Both the position numbers and the translations under genes were made by a program. From positions 436,388 through 500,387 of the forward strand of contig NZ_LMMZ01000012.1 of NCBI RefSeq assembly GCF_001422885.1: DNA of 64,000 nucleotides, read 5' to 3'. The notes beneath the pieces were generated by a model. That model was not told the DNA's origin. It did no database searches and worked only from the letters and a program-made list of their open reading frames with translations. Position 1 is the stretch's first letter, and every line of letters begins with the position of its first letter. This document shows positions 48,348 to 57,724 of this stretch, in pieces. This DNA is from Methylobacterium sp. Leaf104. Lineage in GTDB: Bacteria; Pseudomonadota; Alphaproteobacteria; Rhizobiales; Beijerinckiaceae.

Positions 48348-48441
48348 GCCCGGCTTTGCCGGCCCCCGTCCCGGGGCTATCGTCGCCCACGACACGCCGC
48401 CCGGACGCGCTCCGCGCGTCCGCATCGGCCAAGGGCACATC

Positions 48442-48756
48442 ATGATCGACGTATCGCGGCGGAGCCTGTCCGCCCTCCTCGCCTGCATCGCCCTCCTGCC
48501 GGGCGTCGCGCGGGCCCAGACCCGCCCCGATACCCGGGCGATGACCTGCGCCGAGGCCTCCGCCCTGGTGGCCCGGGCCGGCGCCATCGTGCTGAGTACG
48601 GGGCCGGTGACCTACGCGCGCTTCGTGCGCGACGGCGGGTTCTGCCCGCTGCCGGAAACCACACAACCGTCCTGGGAGATCACCCGGGACGACCCGAAGT
48701 GCTTCGTCGGCTACACCTGCCGCGACAAGTTCAACGAGGGTCAGGGCCGCGACTGA
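48442..48756 (+). CDS. Small exported Cys-containing protein
   Basis: This 104-residue protein has a signal peptide ending GVARAQ. The mature part begins TRAMTCAEASALVARAGAIVLSTG and has four Cys (MTCAE, GFCPL, PKCFVGYTCRD), likely two disulfides. Similar small periplasmic proteins are widespread in Rhizobiales without known function. The ATG has AAGGGC upstream. Confidence 0.75.
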   Translation: MIDVSRRSLSALLACIALLPGVARAQTRPDTRAMTCAEASALVARAGAIVLSTGPVTYARFVRDGGFCPLPETTQPSWEITRDDPKCFVGYTCRDKFNEGQGRD

Positions 48757-48895
48757 GACCGGCGCGCCCGGCCCCGTCGCCGCCCCGCACGGGGTCTCAC
48801 GGCCAAGCTGCCATGTTGCCGCCCCGCCCTCTGCCGATGCTCTCGGCCGAGACCCGTTCCGCCAGAGGACGGGCTCGCCGACGCGGGGCGTAGTC

Positions 48896-49111
48896 ATGGA
48901 CCTGAGCGAGACCTCCCACACCACCCGCCCCGCGAGCCGGCCGGCCGAGGCGCGCCTCGAGCGCTCCGTGGCCGATGCCCTGCGCATCATCAGGGCCGCC
49001 TGCGACGAGCGGAACGAAGCCCCGGTGAAGGCCGCCCGGCGCCACCTCGCCGAGATCTACGGCGCGACCCGCCTCAGCCGGCAGCGCGAGCGCCGGAGCG
49101 CCTCCGCCTGA
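48896..49111 (+). CDS. Small hypothetical protein
   Basis: This 71-residue basic protein is predicted to be helical (RLERSVADALRIIRAACDERNEA, then VKAARRHLAEIYG). It is not recognised. Codon use is normal, and the start has a GGGGCG site at 48886-48891. It converges on a spermidine-synthase-like gene with 7 bases between stops. Confidence 0.55.
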   Translation: MDLSETSHTTRPASRPAEARLERSVADALRIIRAACDERNEAPVKAARRHLAEIYGATRLSRQRERRSASA

Positions 49112-49118
49112 GGTCCTC

Positions 49119-49796
49119 TCACCGGGCCGGCCGCTCGGCGAGCCAGATGGTGTGGCGCGCGCCGCGCGACCGCCCGGCCCGGACGCCGACCGCCTCGACT
49201 CGGAAGCCGCCCCGCGCCAGGCGCTGGGTGAAGGCGGGATCGGGATGGGCCGACCACACCGCCAGGACGCCGCCCGGGCGCAGCGCCGCTCGCGCGGCGG
49301 CGAGGCCCGCGGCGTCGTAGAGCCGGTCGTTGGCGCGGCGCGTCAGGCCGTCGGGACCGTTGTCGACGTCGAGCAGGATCGCGTCGTAAGCGCCGCGCCC
49401 GGAGCGGATCACCTCGGCGACATCCCCCACCCGTGCCTCGGCGCGGGGATCCGACAGCGCCCCGGAGGACAGGTGCGCCAGGGGTCCCCGACCCCAGTCC
49501 AGCACCGCCGGCACGAGCTCGGCCAGCACGATCCGGGCCTCCCCGGGCAGCGCGTCGAGGGCGGCCCGGAGGGTGAAGCCCATGCCGTAGCCGCCGATCA
49601 GCCAGCAGGCCTTCGCCCGTGCCCCGAGTCGCTCGGCGGCCAGGGTCGCCAACGCCTCCTCGGAGCCGCTGAGCCGGCTGTTCATCAGCTCGTTGTGGCC
49701 GAGCTGGATCGAGAATTCGGTGCCCCGCTGCAGCAGGCGCAGGGCGGCCGATCCGCCCGGGACGGGCGCGGTGTCGAGGACGACCCAGGGGATCAT
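49119..49796 (-). CDS. Spermidine synthase-like methyltransferase-fold protein
   Basis: This 225-residue protein has a Rossmann methyltransferase-like core: LIGGYGMGFTLRAAL, VLAELVPAVLDWGR and DAILLDVDNGPDGL. These match spermine/spermidine synthase motifs in which an Asp in LDVDNG would bind the amine. It is shorter than true polyamine synthases and lacks their N-terminal beta-domain, so another substrate is likely. ATG at 49796 fits the start MIPWVVLDT. Its function is not known. Confidence 0.75.
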   Translation of the reverse strand: MIPWVVLDTAPVPGGSAALRLLQRGTEFSIQLGHNELMNSRLSGSEEALATLAAERLGARAKACWLIGGYGMGFTLRAALDALPGEARIVLAELVPAVLDWGRGPLAHLSSGALSDPRAEARVGDVAEVIRSGRGAYDAILLDVDNGPDGLTRRANDRLYDAAGLAAARAALRPGGVLAVWSAHPDPAFTQRLARGGFRVEAVGVRAGRSRGARHTIWLAERPAR

Positions 49797-49877
49797 GATG
49801 CGGGCTGGCCGGGGGGACGGATCATGCCATCCCGCTAGCACGCGACGACCGGATCACGCGACACCGCGACGCCGACG

Positions 49878-49906
49878 CCTTCCCCCCGCGCGTCGCGGGG
49901 GGAAGG
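49878..49906 (-). terminator. Strong 13-bp hairpin after ftfL
   Basis: CCTTCCCCCCGCG (49878-49890) pairs perfectly with CGCGGGGGGAAGG (49894-49906) around a 3-base loop, 12 bases beyond the ftfL stop. It is one of the strongest stems in the window and likely stops the ftfL transcript, though no T-tract follows. Confidence 0.75.
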
Positions 49907-49917
49907 GGCCGTGCGGG

Positions 49918-51591
49918 TTAGAACAGCCCTTCGATCTGCCCGTCGGCGTCGAGGTGGATTCCCTCCGAGGCCGGGACCTTGGGCAGGCCCGGCATGGTCA
50001 TGATCTCACCGCAGATCACCACGACGAAGCCGGCTCCCGCCGAGAGACGCACGTCGCGCACCGCGATGAGGTGGCCCGAGGGGGCGCCCATCAGGCTCGG
50101 ATCGGTGGAGAACGAGTACTGCGTCTTGGCCATGCAGACGGGCAGGTGCCCGTAGCCGTCCTTCTCGAACTGGGCGAGCTTGGTGGCGGCCTTCGATTCC
50201 ACCTGGATGTCGCCGGCGCCGTAGAGCTTGGTGGCGATGGCGAGGATCTTGTCGGTGAGCTTGGTCTCGGTCTCGTAGACGAAGTTCAGGGGCTTCTGCT
50301 CGCCCTCCGCCAGCTTGACCACCGCATGGGCGAGTTCCTCGGCGCCGGCGCCGCCCTCCGCCCAGTGCCTGCAGGTGATGGCCTCGACCTGGAGCCTGTC
50401 GCGGCACAGCTCCTTCAGCTTGGCGTGCTCGGCATCGGTGTCGGCGTAGAAGTGGTTGACGCCGACGACGACGGGCAGTCCGAAGCTGCGCACGTTGGTG
50501 ACGTGGCGCGCCAGGTTCGCGAACCCCTTCTCCAGGGCGTCGAGGTTCTCGGAGCCGAGTTCCTTCTTCGAGACGCCGCCATGCATCTTGAGGGCGCGCA
50601 CGGTGGCGACGATCACCACCGCGGAGGGCTTCAGGCCCGCCTGGCGGCACTTGATGTCGATGAACTTCTCCGCGCCGAGATCGGCGCCGAAGCCGGCCTC
50701 CGTGACCACGTAGTCGCCGAGCTTGAGGCCCGCGCGGGTGGCGATCACCGAGTTGCAGCCATGGGCGATGTTGGCGAAGGGGCCGCCGTGGATCAGGGCG
50801 GGATTGCCCTCCAGGGTCTGCACGAGGTTGGGCTGGAGGGCGTCCTTCAGGAGCACCGTCATGGCGCCCGTGGCCTTGACGTCCTTGAGCGTCACGGGCT
50901 TGCGGTCGCGGGTCTCGGCGATGACGATGCGGCCGAGGCGGGCCTCGAGGTCGTCGAGGTCGCGCGCGAGGCAGAACACCGCCATGACCTCCGAGGCCAC
51001 GGTGATGTCGAAGCCGTCCTCGCGGGGAAAGCCGTTGGCGACGCCGCCCAGCGACTGGGTGATGGCGCGCAGGGCCCGGTCGTTCATGTCGACCACCCGG
51101 CGCCAGTGGATGCGGCGCACGTCGATGTTGAGCTCGTTGGCCCAGTAGACGTGGTTGTCGATGAGGGCGGCCGCCAGGCTGTGTGCGGAGGTGATGGCGT
51201 GGAAGTCGCCGGTGAAGTGCAGGTTGATCTGCTCCATCGGCACGACCTGGGCCTTGCCGCCGCCGGCCGCGCCGCCCTTCATGCCGAAGCAGGGGCCGAG
51301 CGAGGGCTCGCGCAGGCACGCCACCGTCTTCTGGCCGACGCGGTTGAGCGCGTCCGCGAGGCCGACCGTGGTGGTGGTCTTGCCCTCGCCGGCCGGCGTC
51401 GGGCTGATCGCCGTCACGAGGACGAGCTTGCCCTCGGGCTTGGCCTCCAGGGACTTGATGAAGGCGTGGTCGATCTTGGCGATGTGCCGGCCGTAGTGGT
51501 GCAGCGCGTCGTCCGGGATGCCGATCCTGGCGGCCACGTCGGTGATCGGCTGAAGCGTGGCCGCGCGCGCGATCTCGATATCTGAGGGCAT
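49918..51591 (-). CDS. ftfL: Formate-tetrahydrofolate ligase
   Basis: This 557-residue cytoplasmic enzyme joins formate to tetrahydrofolate using ATP. In Methylobacterium it routes formate into the serine cycle and is required for methylotrophic growth. The ATP loop is [43 protein letters not shown] and [23 protein letters not shown] are family signatures. The length equals the Methylobacterium enzyme. GGGAGAA precedes the ATG. It is monocistronic here, with no other C1 genes nearby. Confidence 0.97.
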   Translation of the reverse strand: MPSDIEIARAATLQPITDVAARIGIPDDALHHYGRHIAKIDHAFIKSLEAKPEGKLVLVTAISPTPAGEGKTTTTVGLADALNRVGQKTVACLREPSLGPCFGMKGGAAGGGKAQVVPMEQINLHFTGDFHAITSAHSLAAALIDNHVYWANELNIDVRRIHWRRVVDMNDRALRAITQSLGGVANGFPREDGFDITVASEVMAVFCLARDLDDLEARLGRIVIAETRDRKPVTLKDVKATGAMTVLLKDALQPNLVQTLEGNPALIHGGPFANIAHGCNSVIATRAGLKLGDYVVTEAGFGADLGAEKFIDIKCRQAGLKPSAVVIVATVRALKMHGGVSKKELGSENLDALEKGFANLARHVTNVRSFGLPVVVGVNHFYADTDAEHAKLKELCRDRLQVEAITCRHWAEGGAGAEELAHAVVKLAEGEQKPLNFVYETETKLTDKILAIATKLYGAGDIQVESKAATKLAQFEKDGYGHLPVCMAKTQYSFSTDPSLMGAPSGHLIAVRDVRLSAGAGFVVVICGEIMTMPGLPKVPASEGIHLDADGQIEGLF

Positions 51592-51822
51592 GGTTGCGTT
51601 TCTCCCGGATTGTTCTCGTGCGCCCGGGACCGGCACGTGGCCGCATCCCGTCCGCTGGCGTTCGTCGTCTGCCGCCAGGACCGGATCCGCCGACGTTGGG
51701 CCGTGCGGATCGGCCGAACGGCCACGCATCATCGATCGCATCAGTTTGCGTGAACGGACAAGCAAAAGCGCGTCGGAAATTTTGAATTTGCAGGCAAAAA
51801 TTTGTTTGGGATCAGATCTCCG
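51592..51822. promoter_or_regulatory. AT-rich leader region of ftfL
   Basis: These 231 bases separate ftfL from the HMA-domain gene. The segment at about 51768-51815 (GCGTCGGAAATTTTGAATTTG and CAAAAATTTGTTTGGG) is the most AT-rich in the region and probably contains the ftfL promoter. No confident -35/-10 pair was chosen. Confidence 0.45.
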
Positions 51823-52044
51823 TCAGCCCGTCATGGCACTGGCCGTGTATCCGGCCTCGGTCAGAGCCTCGGCGATGCTCAGGGCCTGGGCGGTCGTCGT
51901 CACCGCGACGCGGCCGTGGTCGAGGTCGACCGCGACCCGGGCCTCGGGATCGAGGCGCTGGATGGCCCGGCGCACCGCCGCCGCGCAGCCGTCGCAGGTC
52001 ATGCCCTCCACCTGCATCAGGAGGTCCGATGGCGTCGCGTCCAT
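51823..52044 (-). CDS. Heavy-metal-associated (HMA) domain protein
   Basis: This 73-residue protein is a single HMA fold. The metal-binding CxxC is in VEGMTCDGCAAAV, and the rest follows the beta-alpha-beta-beta-alpha-beta order with a C-terminal AGYTASAM. It probably binds Cu(I) as a small chaperone like CopZ. No copper ATPase or regulator is adjacent. Confidence 0.9.
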   Translation of the reverse strand: MDATPSDLLMQVEGMTCDGCAAAVRRAIQRLDPEARVAVDLDHGRVAVTTTAQALSIAEALTEAGYTASAMTG

Positions 52045-52298
52045 GAGGTTCGCTCCGGGCTTCTCGTTCCGCGACGCGCATTGTGGCGCACGGACCCGTC
52101 GATGCAAGCTGCGCCGCAACGCCGATGACCGGAACCGCAAGTCACGGTTCGGGAAAATCACAGTTCGGGAAAATCCGTTTCCAGGGCCGGCCCATGGCTT
52201 GTCGGACAGCGGCGTCTCGGCAACAAAAGGGGCTGCGGACCGGCCCAGGCCGGAACGGCACCCGTATTCTCCCCTGGTTTCGAGGATCGAAGACTCCG

Positions 52299-53774
52299 AT
52301 GGCCCGGATCGTCGGCCGGCGTACGAGCCTGTGGGCCCTCGTTCTGCTCGGGCTCTGCCTTCTTGGACCGCTGGCGGTCTTCTCCCCGCTCGGGGCGAGC
52401 CTCGGGCTGGCCGGGATCGGGCTGGCGGCGGCCCTCGTCGCCCATCGCCGGGCCGGCAGGCTCAATGCCCGCTGCGAGAAGCTGTCGGGCGAGGTCGACG
52501 TGCTCTCGCAGCGCCTGGTCCGGTTGGAGACGGTCACCCGCGCCCTGGCCGAGCAGCAGGTCCGCGCCGTCGATGCCGGAACCCCCGCTGGCGCACCCGC
52601 ACCCGCGCCCGGTCCGGACAGCCGCGACCTCAGCGCCGGCATCGAGGAGGTCACGGCCGAGATCGGCCTCCTCAGCGGCATCGTGCGCGAGCTCGCGGCC
52701 GTGGTCGCGGCACAGGACGGCGAGATCGCCGGCCTCAAGGCCGCACCCGCCCCGGCTCCGGTTGCCCCGCCCTCAGCCCCCCCGCCCCGCCCGGCGCCGC
52801 GGGTCGTCGCCCCCGATCCCGACCTGCGCGCGGAACCGCGCTTCGAGGCGCCGCCGCCCCGTCGCGCGGACTCAGCCCCGGCCGCCCCCTGGACGCCGCG
52901 GGCCCTGTCCCGGGCCGACGCCCCGGCCCGCGACCCCGAGCGCGATGCCGCCCTGATCGCCGCCTTCGACGCGGCCGGCCTCGAGGTCCACCTCCAGCCC
53001 ATCGTGTCGCTGCCCCAGCGCAAGGTGGTGTCCTACGAGGCGATGGCGCGCCTGCGGCTGGCCGGCGAGACCCTGATGCCGGAGGCGTTCGTGCCGGTAC
53101 TGGAGCGCCACGGGCGGACCACCGACCTCGACCGCCGCATGATCCAGCGCGTCGCCACCATCGCGCAGCACCTCGCCGGACGGGGCAGCCAGGCGGCGGT
53201 GGCCTACGGCCTGTCGCCGCGTTCCCTGTTCGAGCCGGGCTTCCTGCGCTCCCTGGGACGCCTCGTCGAGGGCGTGCCGGACCTGTCGGGCCGGGTCATG
53301 CTGGCCCTGCCCCAGGTGAGCTGGCGCAGCCTCGACGCCGAGCAGGCCGGCGCGCTGGCCGACCTGCGCGGCCGCATCGGCTTCATCCTGGACCGGCCCC
53401 TCGACCTGCGCCTCGATCCCCTGGCCCTGGCCGACCGCGGGGTCGCGCAGGTGAAGGTCCCGGCGGACCTGCTCCTGCGCCCGGACTCGCGCCAGGCGAT
53501 GCCCGACATCGCCCTCGAGGACCTCGTGGCCGCCCTGGGGCGCGCCGGCATCCGCCTCGTCGCCGAACGGGTGGAACGCGAGACCGACGTGCCCGACCTC
53601 ATCGAGCTCGACGTGCCCCTGGCCCAGGGCAGCGTGTTCGCGCCGGCCCGGGTAGTGCGCGCCGAGGTGCTCAACGCGGCCCCGCCGGCGCCCGAGCCGG
53701 GTCCGCCGAACGAGGATCCGGAGCCGCCGCCCCAGCGCAGACCCTTCCGCGACTTCCTGCGCCGGGCCGGCTGA
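52299..53774 (+). CDS. TipF-like membrane protein with degenerate EAL domain
   Basis: This 491-residue protein has two membrane helices (about 10-25 and 32-48), a coiled coil (about 55-145), a Pro-rich linker, and an EAL domain (about 215-455). The EAL signature is YEAM at 246-249; the Asn of the VNLS strand is replaced (AYGLS), the EITE and LDDFG metal motifs are absent (LALPQ, FILDRPLDL), while VKVP and QG remain. It should bind but not cleave cyclic di-GMP, as Caulobacter TipF does in flagellar assembly. CheZ and CheY lie one gene away. Confidence 0.8.
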   Translation: MARIVGRRTSLWALVLLGLCLLGPLAVFSPLGASLGLAGIGLAAALVAHRRAGRLNARCEKLSGEVDVLSQRLVRLETVTRALAEQQVRAVDAGTPAGAPAPAPGPDSRDLSAGIEEVTAEIGLLSGIVRELAAVVAAQDGEIAGLKAAPAPAPVAPPSAPPPRPAPRVVAPDPDLRAEPRFEAPPPRRADSAPAAPWTPRALSRADAPARDPERDAALIAAFDAAGLEVHLQPIVSLPQRKVVSYEAMARLRLAGETLMPEAFVPVLERHGRTTDLDRRMIQRVATIAQHLAGRGSQAAVAYGLSPRSLFEPGFLRSLGRLVEGVPDLSGRVMLALPQVSWRSLDAEQAGALADLRGRIGFILDRPLDLRLDPLALADRGVAQVKVPADLLLRPDSRQAMPDIALEDLVAALGRAGIRLVAERVERETDVPDLIELDVPLAQGSVFAPARVVRAEVLNAAPPAPEPGPPNEDPEPPPQRRPFRDFLRRAG

Positions 53775-53862
53775 AATCCGTGCGGCGTTGATTTTCCCGG
53801 ACGTCCCGCCTAACCGGACCGCGCTCCCCGCCACGTCCGCCGTCCAGGTTGAGGCCCGCCGC

Positions 53863-54777
53863 ATGCCCGATACGCCCGCACGCCCCGCTGCGCCCCGGCC
53901 CGTCCCGACCCTCGCCGGCTTCGCCGCGATCGCGACGGATCACGACCTGATTCTGTGCGACGTCTGGGGCGTGCTGCACGACGGCACCCACGCGCATCGG
54001 GGCGCCAGCGACGCGCTGATCCGCTTCCGCGCCCTGCCGGAGGCCGGGCGGCCGCGCCGGGTGGTCCTCGTCTCGAACGCGCCGCGTCCCTGGGCCGGCG
54101 TGCAGGCGATCCTCGACGGGTTCGGCGTGCCCCGCGGCGCCTACGACGCGATCCTGACCTCGGGCGACCTGACGCGCAGCCTGATCGCGGCTCACCCCGG
54201 GGAGCGCGTCCACCACCTGGGGCCGGAACGCGACGCCACGATCTTCGACGGCCTCGACGTGACCCTGGTCGCGGTGGCGCAGGCCGAGCGCGTCGTCTGC
54301 ACCGGCCTGTTCGACGATACCTGCGAGACCGCCGAGGATTACCGTGGGACGCTGGAGGAGATGCGGGCCCGGGACGTGCCGATGATCTGCGCCAATCCCG
54401 ACCTCGTGGTGGAGCGCCGGGGCGAGCTCATCCCCTGTGCGGGACTGATCGCGGAAGCCTACGCGGCGATGGGCGGTGCGGTGACCTATGCGGGCAAGCC
54501 CCATCGCCCCGTCTACGAGGCGGCGCTGGCGCTGGCGGGCGGCCTGGACGACCGGGCGCCGCCGGAGCCGGCCCGGACCCTCGCCATCGGCGATGCCCTG
54601 CGCACCGACATCGCGGGCGCGTCCGCGTTCGGAATTCCCAGCCTGCTGGTGGCGCGCGGCATCCACGCCGAGGAACTCGGCGTCTCCGCGGCGCACGCGA
54701 CCCTCGGCGACATCGCCGGCTGGCTCGACCGCCAGGCGGTCCGGCCGGACGCGGTGATCGAGCGCCTGATCTGGTGA
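53863..54777 (+). CDS. TIGR01459 family HAD-type hydrolase
   Basis: This 304-residue phosphatase of the HAD superfamily has the nucleophile motif CDVWGVLHDG, a NagD-like cap (VSNAPRPWAGV), and the C-terminal AIGDALRTDIAGA metal motif. TIGR01459 members are common in alphaproteobacteria with no agreed substrate. The ATG at 53863 is 86 bases after tipF. Its stop codon directly abuts the convergent cheZ stop, so transcripts overlap if termination is late. Confidence 0.9.
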   Translation: MPDTPARPAAPRPVPTLAGFAAIATDHDLILCDVWGVLHDGTHAHRGASDALIRFRALPEAGRPRRVVLVSNAPRPWAGVQAILDGFGVPRGAYDAILTSGDLTRSLIAAHPGERVHHLGPERDATIFDGLDVTLVAVAQAERVVCTGLFDDTCETAEDYRGTLEEMRARDVPMICANPDLVVERRGELIPCAGLIAEAYAAMGGAVTYAGKPHRPVYEAALALAGGLDDRAPPEPARTLAIGDALRTDIAGASAFGIPSLLVARGIHAEELGVSAAHATLGDIAGWLDRQAVRPDAVIERLIW

Positions 54778-55311
54778 TCAGGCGAACAGGGCGTCGATCT
54801 CGTCCTGGGCGACGGCCGGGCCGTGGAGCTGCGGGCCGTTGAGGATGAGGAGTTCGTTGCGGACCCGGCGCTCGACCTCTTCCGGATCGATGCCGCCCTC
54901 GTCCTTGGCCTTGACGGCGCTGGCGAAGCGCGAGAGCCGGCTCTCGAGGTGGCGCAGGGCCTCCACCACCTTGGCGATGCGCTGCCCGGTGATGTCCTGG
55001 AAGGTGCAGGCCTCGAAGATGTCGTTCATCCGCGCCTCGACGGTGGCGCGGTAGTTCCGGTCGTCGGGCAGGCCGAGGATCTCCTCGGCCGTGTTCATGA
55101 TGGCGTTCGTGGCACCCGCCGTGGCGGCCACCACGCTGCCGAGCTCCTCGTGCGCCATCGGCAGGCGGTCCCGGGTGAGCTCGTTGGCCCGCAGCGCGGC
55201 GATCTCGTTGCGCAGGTGGGCGATGTAGTCCGCGATCTCGACAAGCTCGCGGATCAAGGACGGCTTATCCGGCGCGGGTCTCACTGTCCGCGCCTGCTTG
55301 GCGAGTGCCAT
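54778..55311 (-). CDS. cheZ: CheZ-type CheY-P phosphatase
   Basis: This 177-residue helical protein dephosphorylates CheY. The catalytic region FEACTFQDITGQRI gives the family Asp106 and Gln110. The last ten residues AQDEIDALFA form the amphipathic CheY-binding tail after a flexible linker. It lies 50 bases after cheY on the same strand. CheZ is less common in alphaproteobacteria than phosphate-sink CheYs, so the pair is informative. Confidence 0.93.
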   Translation of the reverse strand: MALAKQARTVRPAPDKPSLIRELVEIADYIAHLRNEIAALRANELTRDRLPMAHEELGSVVAATAGATNAIMNTAEEILGLPDDRNYRATVEARMNDIFEACTFQDITGQRIAKVVEALRHLESRLSRFASAVKAKDEGGIDPEEVERRVRNELLILNGPQLHGPAVAQDEIDALFA

Positions 55312-55361
55312 GGGCTCCCGGCTCCCCGAATGCGGTGTTCCTGGTCTGCGGTCCCGAGCGA

Positions 55362-55745
55362 TCAGGCGCCGCAGACGGCTTCGATCTTGCTCTTGAGCGT
55401 CGCGGCGTTGAACGGCTTGACGATGTAGTTGTTCACGCCCGCCTTCTTGGCGGCGATGACGTTCTCGGTCTTCGATTCGGCGGTGACCATGATAAACGGG
55501 GTGGTGCGCAGGGCCTCGTCGGCGCGGACGTGGCGCAGCAGCTCGTAACCCGTCATCGGCTCCATGTTCCAGTCGGAGATCACGAGGCCGTACTTGCGGT
55601 TCTTGAGCCGGGCGAGGGCAGCGGTGCCGTCGGAGGCGTCGTCGACCTCCTCGAAGCCGAGCTGCTTGAGCAGGTTGCGGATGATACGGACCATCGTCTG
55701 ATAATCGTCGACGACGAGGATCGGCATGCCGAGATCGAGGGCCAT
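55362..55745 (-). CDS. cheY: Response regulator CheY
   Basis: This 127-residue single-domain response regulator keeps the acid pair Asp13/Asp14, phosphorylation site Asp58 (ISDWNM), Thr88 (MVTAES) and Lys110 (VKPF). YGLVISDWNMEPMTGYELL is CheY-like. It is expected to be the substrate of the CheZ encoded immediately downstream and to act on the flagellar switch. The ATG has a short ribosome site. No cheA is in the window. Confidence 0.95.
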   Translation of the reverse strand: MALDLGMPILVVDDYQTMVRIIRNLLKQLGFEEVDDASDGTAALARLKNRKYGLVISDWNMEPMTGYELLRHVRADEALRTTPFIMVTAESKTENVIAAKKAGVNNYIVKPFNAATLKSKIEAVCGA

Positions 55746-55968
55746 GGGTCGGTGTGCTCCGTCGGGGGAGGGCCCGTGCCGGGGCACGGCCCTCCGGGAA
55801 TGGGCCGGAGCGCCAAGGTTTGGGCGCCCCTTGGCGATGAAACTACGCAGCATCGCATTGCGAAGCGGTTAACTGCCCGGCGGTCCGGGCCTGCGCGTGA
55901 CCCGGCGTGGCCGAGATGCACCGCGTCCGCCTTGACAAGCCCGTCGCCCTCGCACCCATGCGGACGGC

Positions 55969-57198
55969 ATGTCCCTCGCTCCGCGCCTGCCCGACACCGC
56001 CGATTCCGCGTCGTCCAGCCTCGACGCCTTCGCCCGGGAGACCCTGGCCGACCTCGACGCGCGCGCCCTGCGCCGCCGTCTCGTCGACACCGCCCGCGGT
56101 CCCGGGCCGGTCGCGCACCGCGCCGGCCGGAGCCTGGTCTCGTTCTCCTGCAACGACTATCTCGGCCTCTCCGACGACCCCCGGGTGATCGCCGCCGGCC
56201 AGGAGGCGCTGGCGCGCTACGGGGCCGGAGCCGGAGCCTCCCGCCTCGTCACCGGCAACCATCCCGTCCTGACCGCCCTGGAGGCCCGGCTCGCGGCCCA
56301 CAAGGGCAAGGAAGCGGCCCTCGTCTTCGGCAGCGGGTACATGGCCAATCTCGGCATCGTGCCGGCCCTGGCCGGCACCAAGGATCTGGTCCTCGTCGAT
56401 GCGCTCGGCCATTCCTGCCTGTTCGCGGGCGCGCAGGTCTCGGGGGCGACGATGCTGCGCTTCCGCCACAACGACGTCGGCCACCTGCAGGAGATCCTCG
56501 CCGCGCGCCGGGGCCGGCACGGGCGGGCGTTGATCCTGACCGAGCGGGTCTTCAGCATGGACGGGGACCGCGCCCCCCTCGCGGCCATCCTGGAGGTCGC
56601 CGCCGCCCACGATGCCTGGACCCTGGTGGACGATGCCCACGGTCTCGGCGTGGTGGAGGCGGGAGCCCGGGCGCCCCTCGAAATGGGCACCCTGTCGAAG
56701 TCGCTGGGCTCTTACGGCGGCTATCTCTGCGCCTCGCGCGACGTCGTCGACCTGATGACGAGCCGGGCCCGCAGCTTCGTCTACACCACGGGCCTCCCGC
56801 CCGCCTCGGCGGCCGCGGCCCTGCGCGCCCTCGAGATCGTCGAGGCGGAGCCCGAGCGGGCGGCCCGGCCCCTGGCCCTGGCCCGCCGCTTCACCGCGCG
56901 GCTCGGCCTGCCCGAGGCGGAGAGCCCCATCGTGCCCGTCCTGGTCGGGGCGGCGGAGGCGGCCCTGGCGCTCTCGGCCGCCCTGGAGGCGCACGGCTAC
57001 CTCGTCGTGGCCATCCGCCCGCCGACGGTGCCGCCCGGCACGGCCCGGCTGCGGGTGGCGTTCTCGGCGGCGCACGAGGCGGCTCAGGTCGACGGCCTCG
57101 CCGATGCCCTGCGCGCGCTCGGCATCGGCCCGCAGGGCGCCCGCGCCCTGAGCCGGATGCGAGCTCAGGAGTTGGAGCGGGCTTCGCCGGCCCCGTGA
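55969..57198 (+). CDS. bioF: 8-amino-7-oxononanoate synthase
   Basis: This 409-residue PLP enzyme of the alpha-oxoamine synthase family joins pimeloyl thioester and alanine in biotin synthesis. It has SFSCNDYLGLSDDP, GAGASRLVTGNHP, VDDAHGLGVVEAG, and the PLP lysine in GTLSKSLGSYGG. No other bio genes adjoin it. The product could differ if it belongs to another branch of the family; length and the pocket motifs fit BioF. The 3' end overlaps a minus-strand small gene by 34 bases. Confidence 0.9.
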   Translation: MSLAPRLPDTADSASSSLDAFARETLADLDARALRRRLVDTARGPGPVAHRAGRSLVSFSCNDYLGLSDDPRVIAAGQEALARYGAGAGASRLVTGNHPVLTALEARLAAHKGKEAALVFGSGYMANLGIVPALAGTKDLVLVDALGHSCLFAGAQVSGATMLRFRHNDVGHLQEILAARRGRHGRALILTERVFSMDGDRAPLAAILEVAAAHDAWTLVDDAHGLGVVEAGARAPLEMGTLSKSLGSYGGYLCASRDVVDLMTSRARSFVYTTGLPPASAAAALRALEIVEAEPERAARPLALARRFTARLGLPEAESPIVPVLVGAAEAALALSAALEAHGYLVVAIRPPTVPPGTARLRVAFSAAHEAAQVDGLADALRALGIGPQGARALSRMRAQELERASPAP

Positions 57199-57566
57199 TG
57201 CCTGTCCCGGAGCTGGTTCGAGCGCTCCCGCGCCCGCCGGCGCTGGGCCGAGAACCCGATCCAGCGCGTGACCAGCGGGCCGCGGCGGCGTACGACCGGC
57301 CCCGTGGACCCGCTCTCGCCGGGCTCCGCTGCCTCGCCCTCGAGGCGGGCCTCGTCGGCGGACTCGTCGTGACCGAAGGCTTCGGGATGGGTCTTTTCCG
57401 TCACAACCGTGAGTCTCCCCCGGGACGCCTGGGTGTTGCCGTTGGCGGGCAGGACGATGCGCGAGAGCACGACGGGGCGGCCGTCCGCCTGGACGTCCGG
57501 ACGGTCGGACGCAGCGTCGCCGGGCGGGACGCGGGGGGATCGGATCTTGCGAATGTCAGCGGTCAT
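57165..57566 (-). CDS. Hypothetical protein, second of two coupled small genes
   Basis: This 133-residue hydrophilic protein (MTADIRKIRSPRVPPGD at the start) ends in an Arg-rich stretch. Codon use is strongly GC3, like true genes here. Its ATG overlaps the TGA of the 53-residue gene upstream (ATGA), and its 3' end overlaps the bioF end by 34 bases. It is not recognised. Confidence 0.6.
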   Translation of the reverse strand: MTADIRKIRSPRVPPGDAASDRPDVQADGRPVVLSRIVLPANGNTQASRGRLTVVTEKTHPEAFGHDESADEARLEGEAAEPGESGSTGPVVRRRGPLVTRWIGFSAQRRRARERSNQLRDRHHGAGEARSNS

Positions 57567-57724
57567 CTCGCCTGTTGCCACCTGCGCGAGATCCAGCGCG
57601 GCGCGCCGCGCGCGCCCGTGATCCCGTCCCGCCGCGCGGCCCGGCGTTCGGGTCCTGCAGCGTATGCAACACCATAATCAATCCCGCCGCCGGGTTGAGA
57701 CGGTTGCTTGGTCTGGGAGTCCAT
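57563..57724 (-). CDS. Hypothetical small protein, first of two coupled small genes
   Basis: This 53-residue protein starts MDSQTKQPSQPGGGIDYGVAYAA and ends in basic residues. The frame is preceded by an AT-richer region, and its stop overlaps the start of the 133-residue gene. No family is recognised. The coupling and the in-frame Tyr/Gly-containing N-terminus argue that it is real. Confidence 0.5.
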   Translation of the reverse strand: MDSQTKQPSQPGGGIDYGVAYAAGPERRAARRDGITGARGAPRWISRRWQQAR

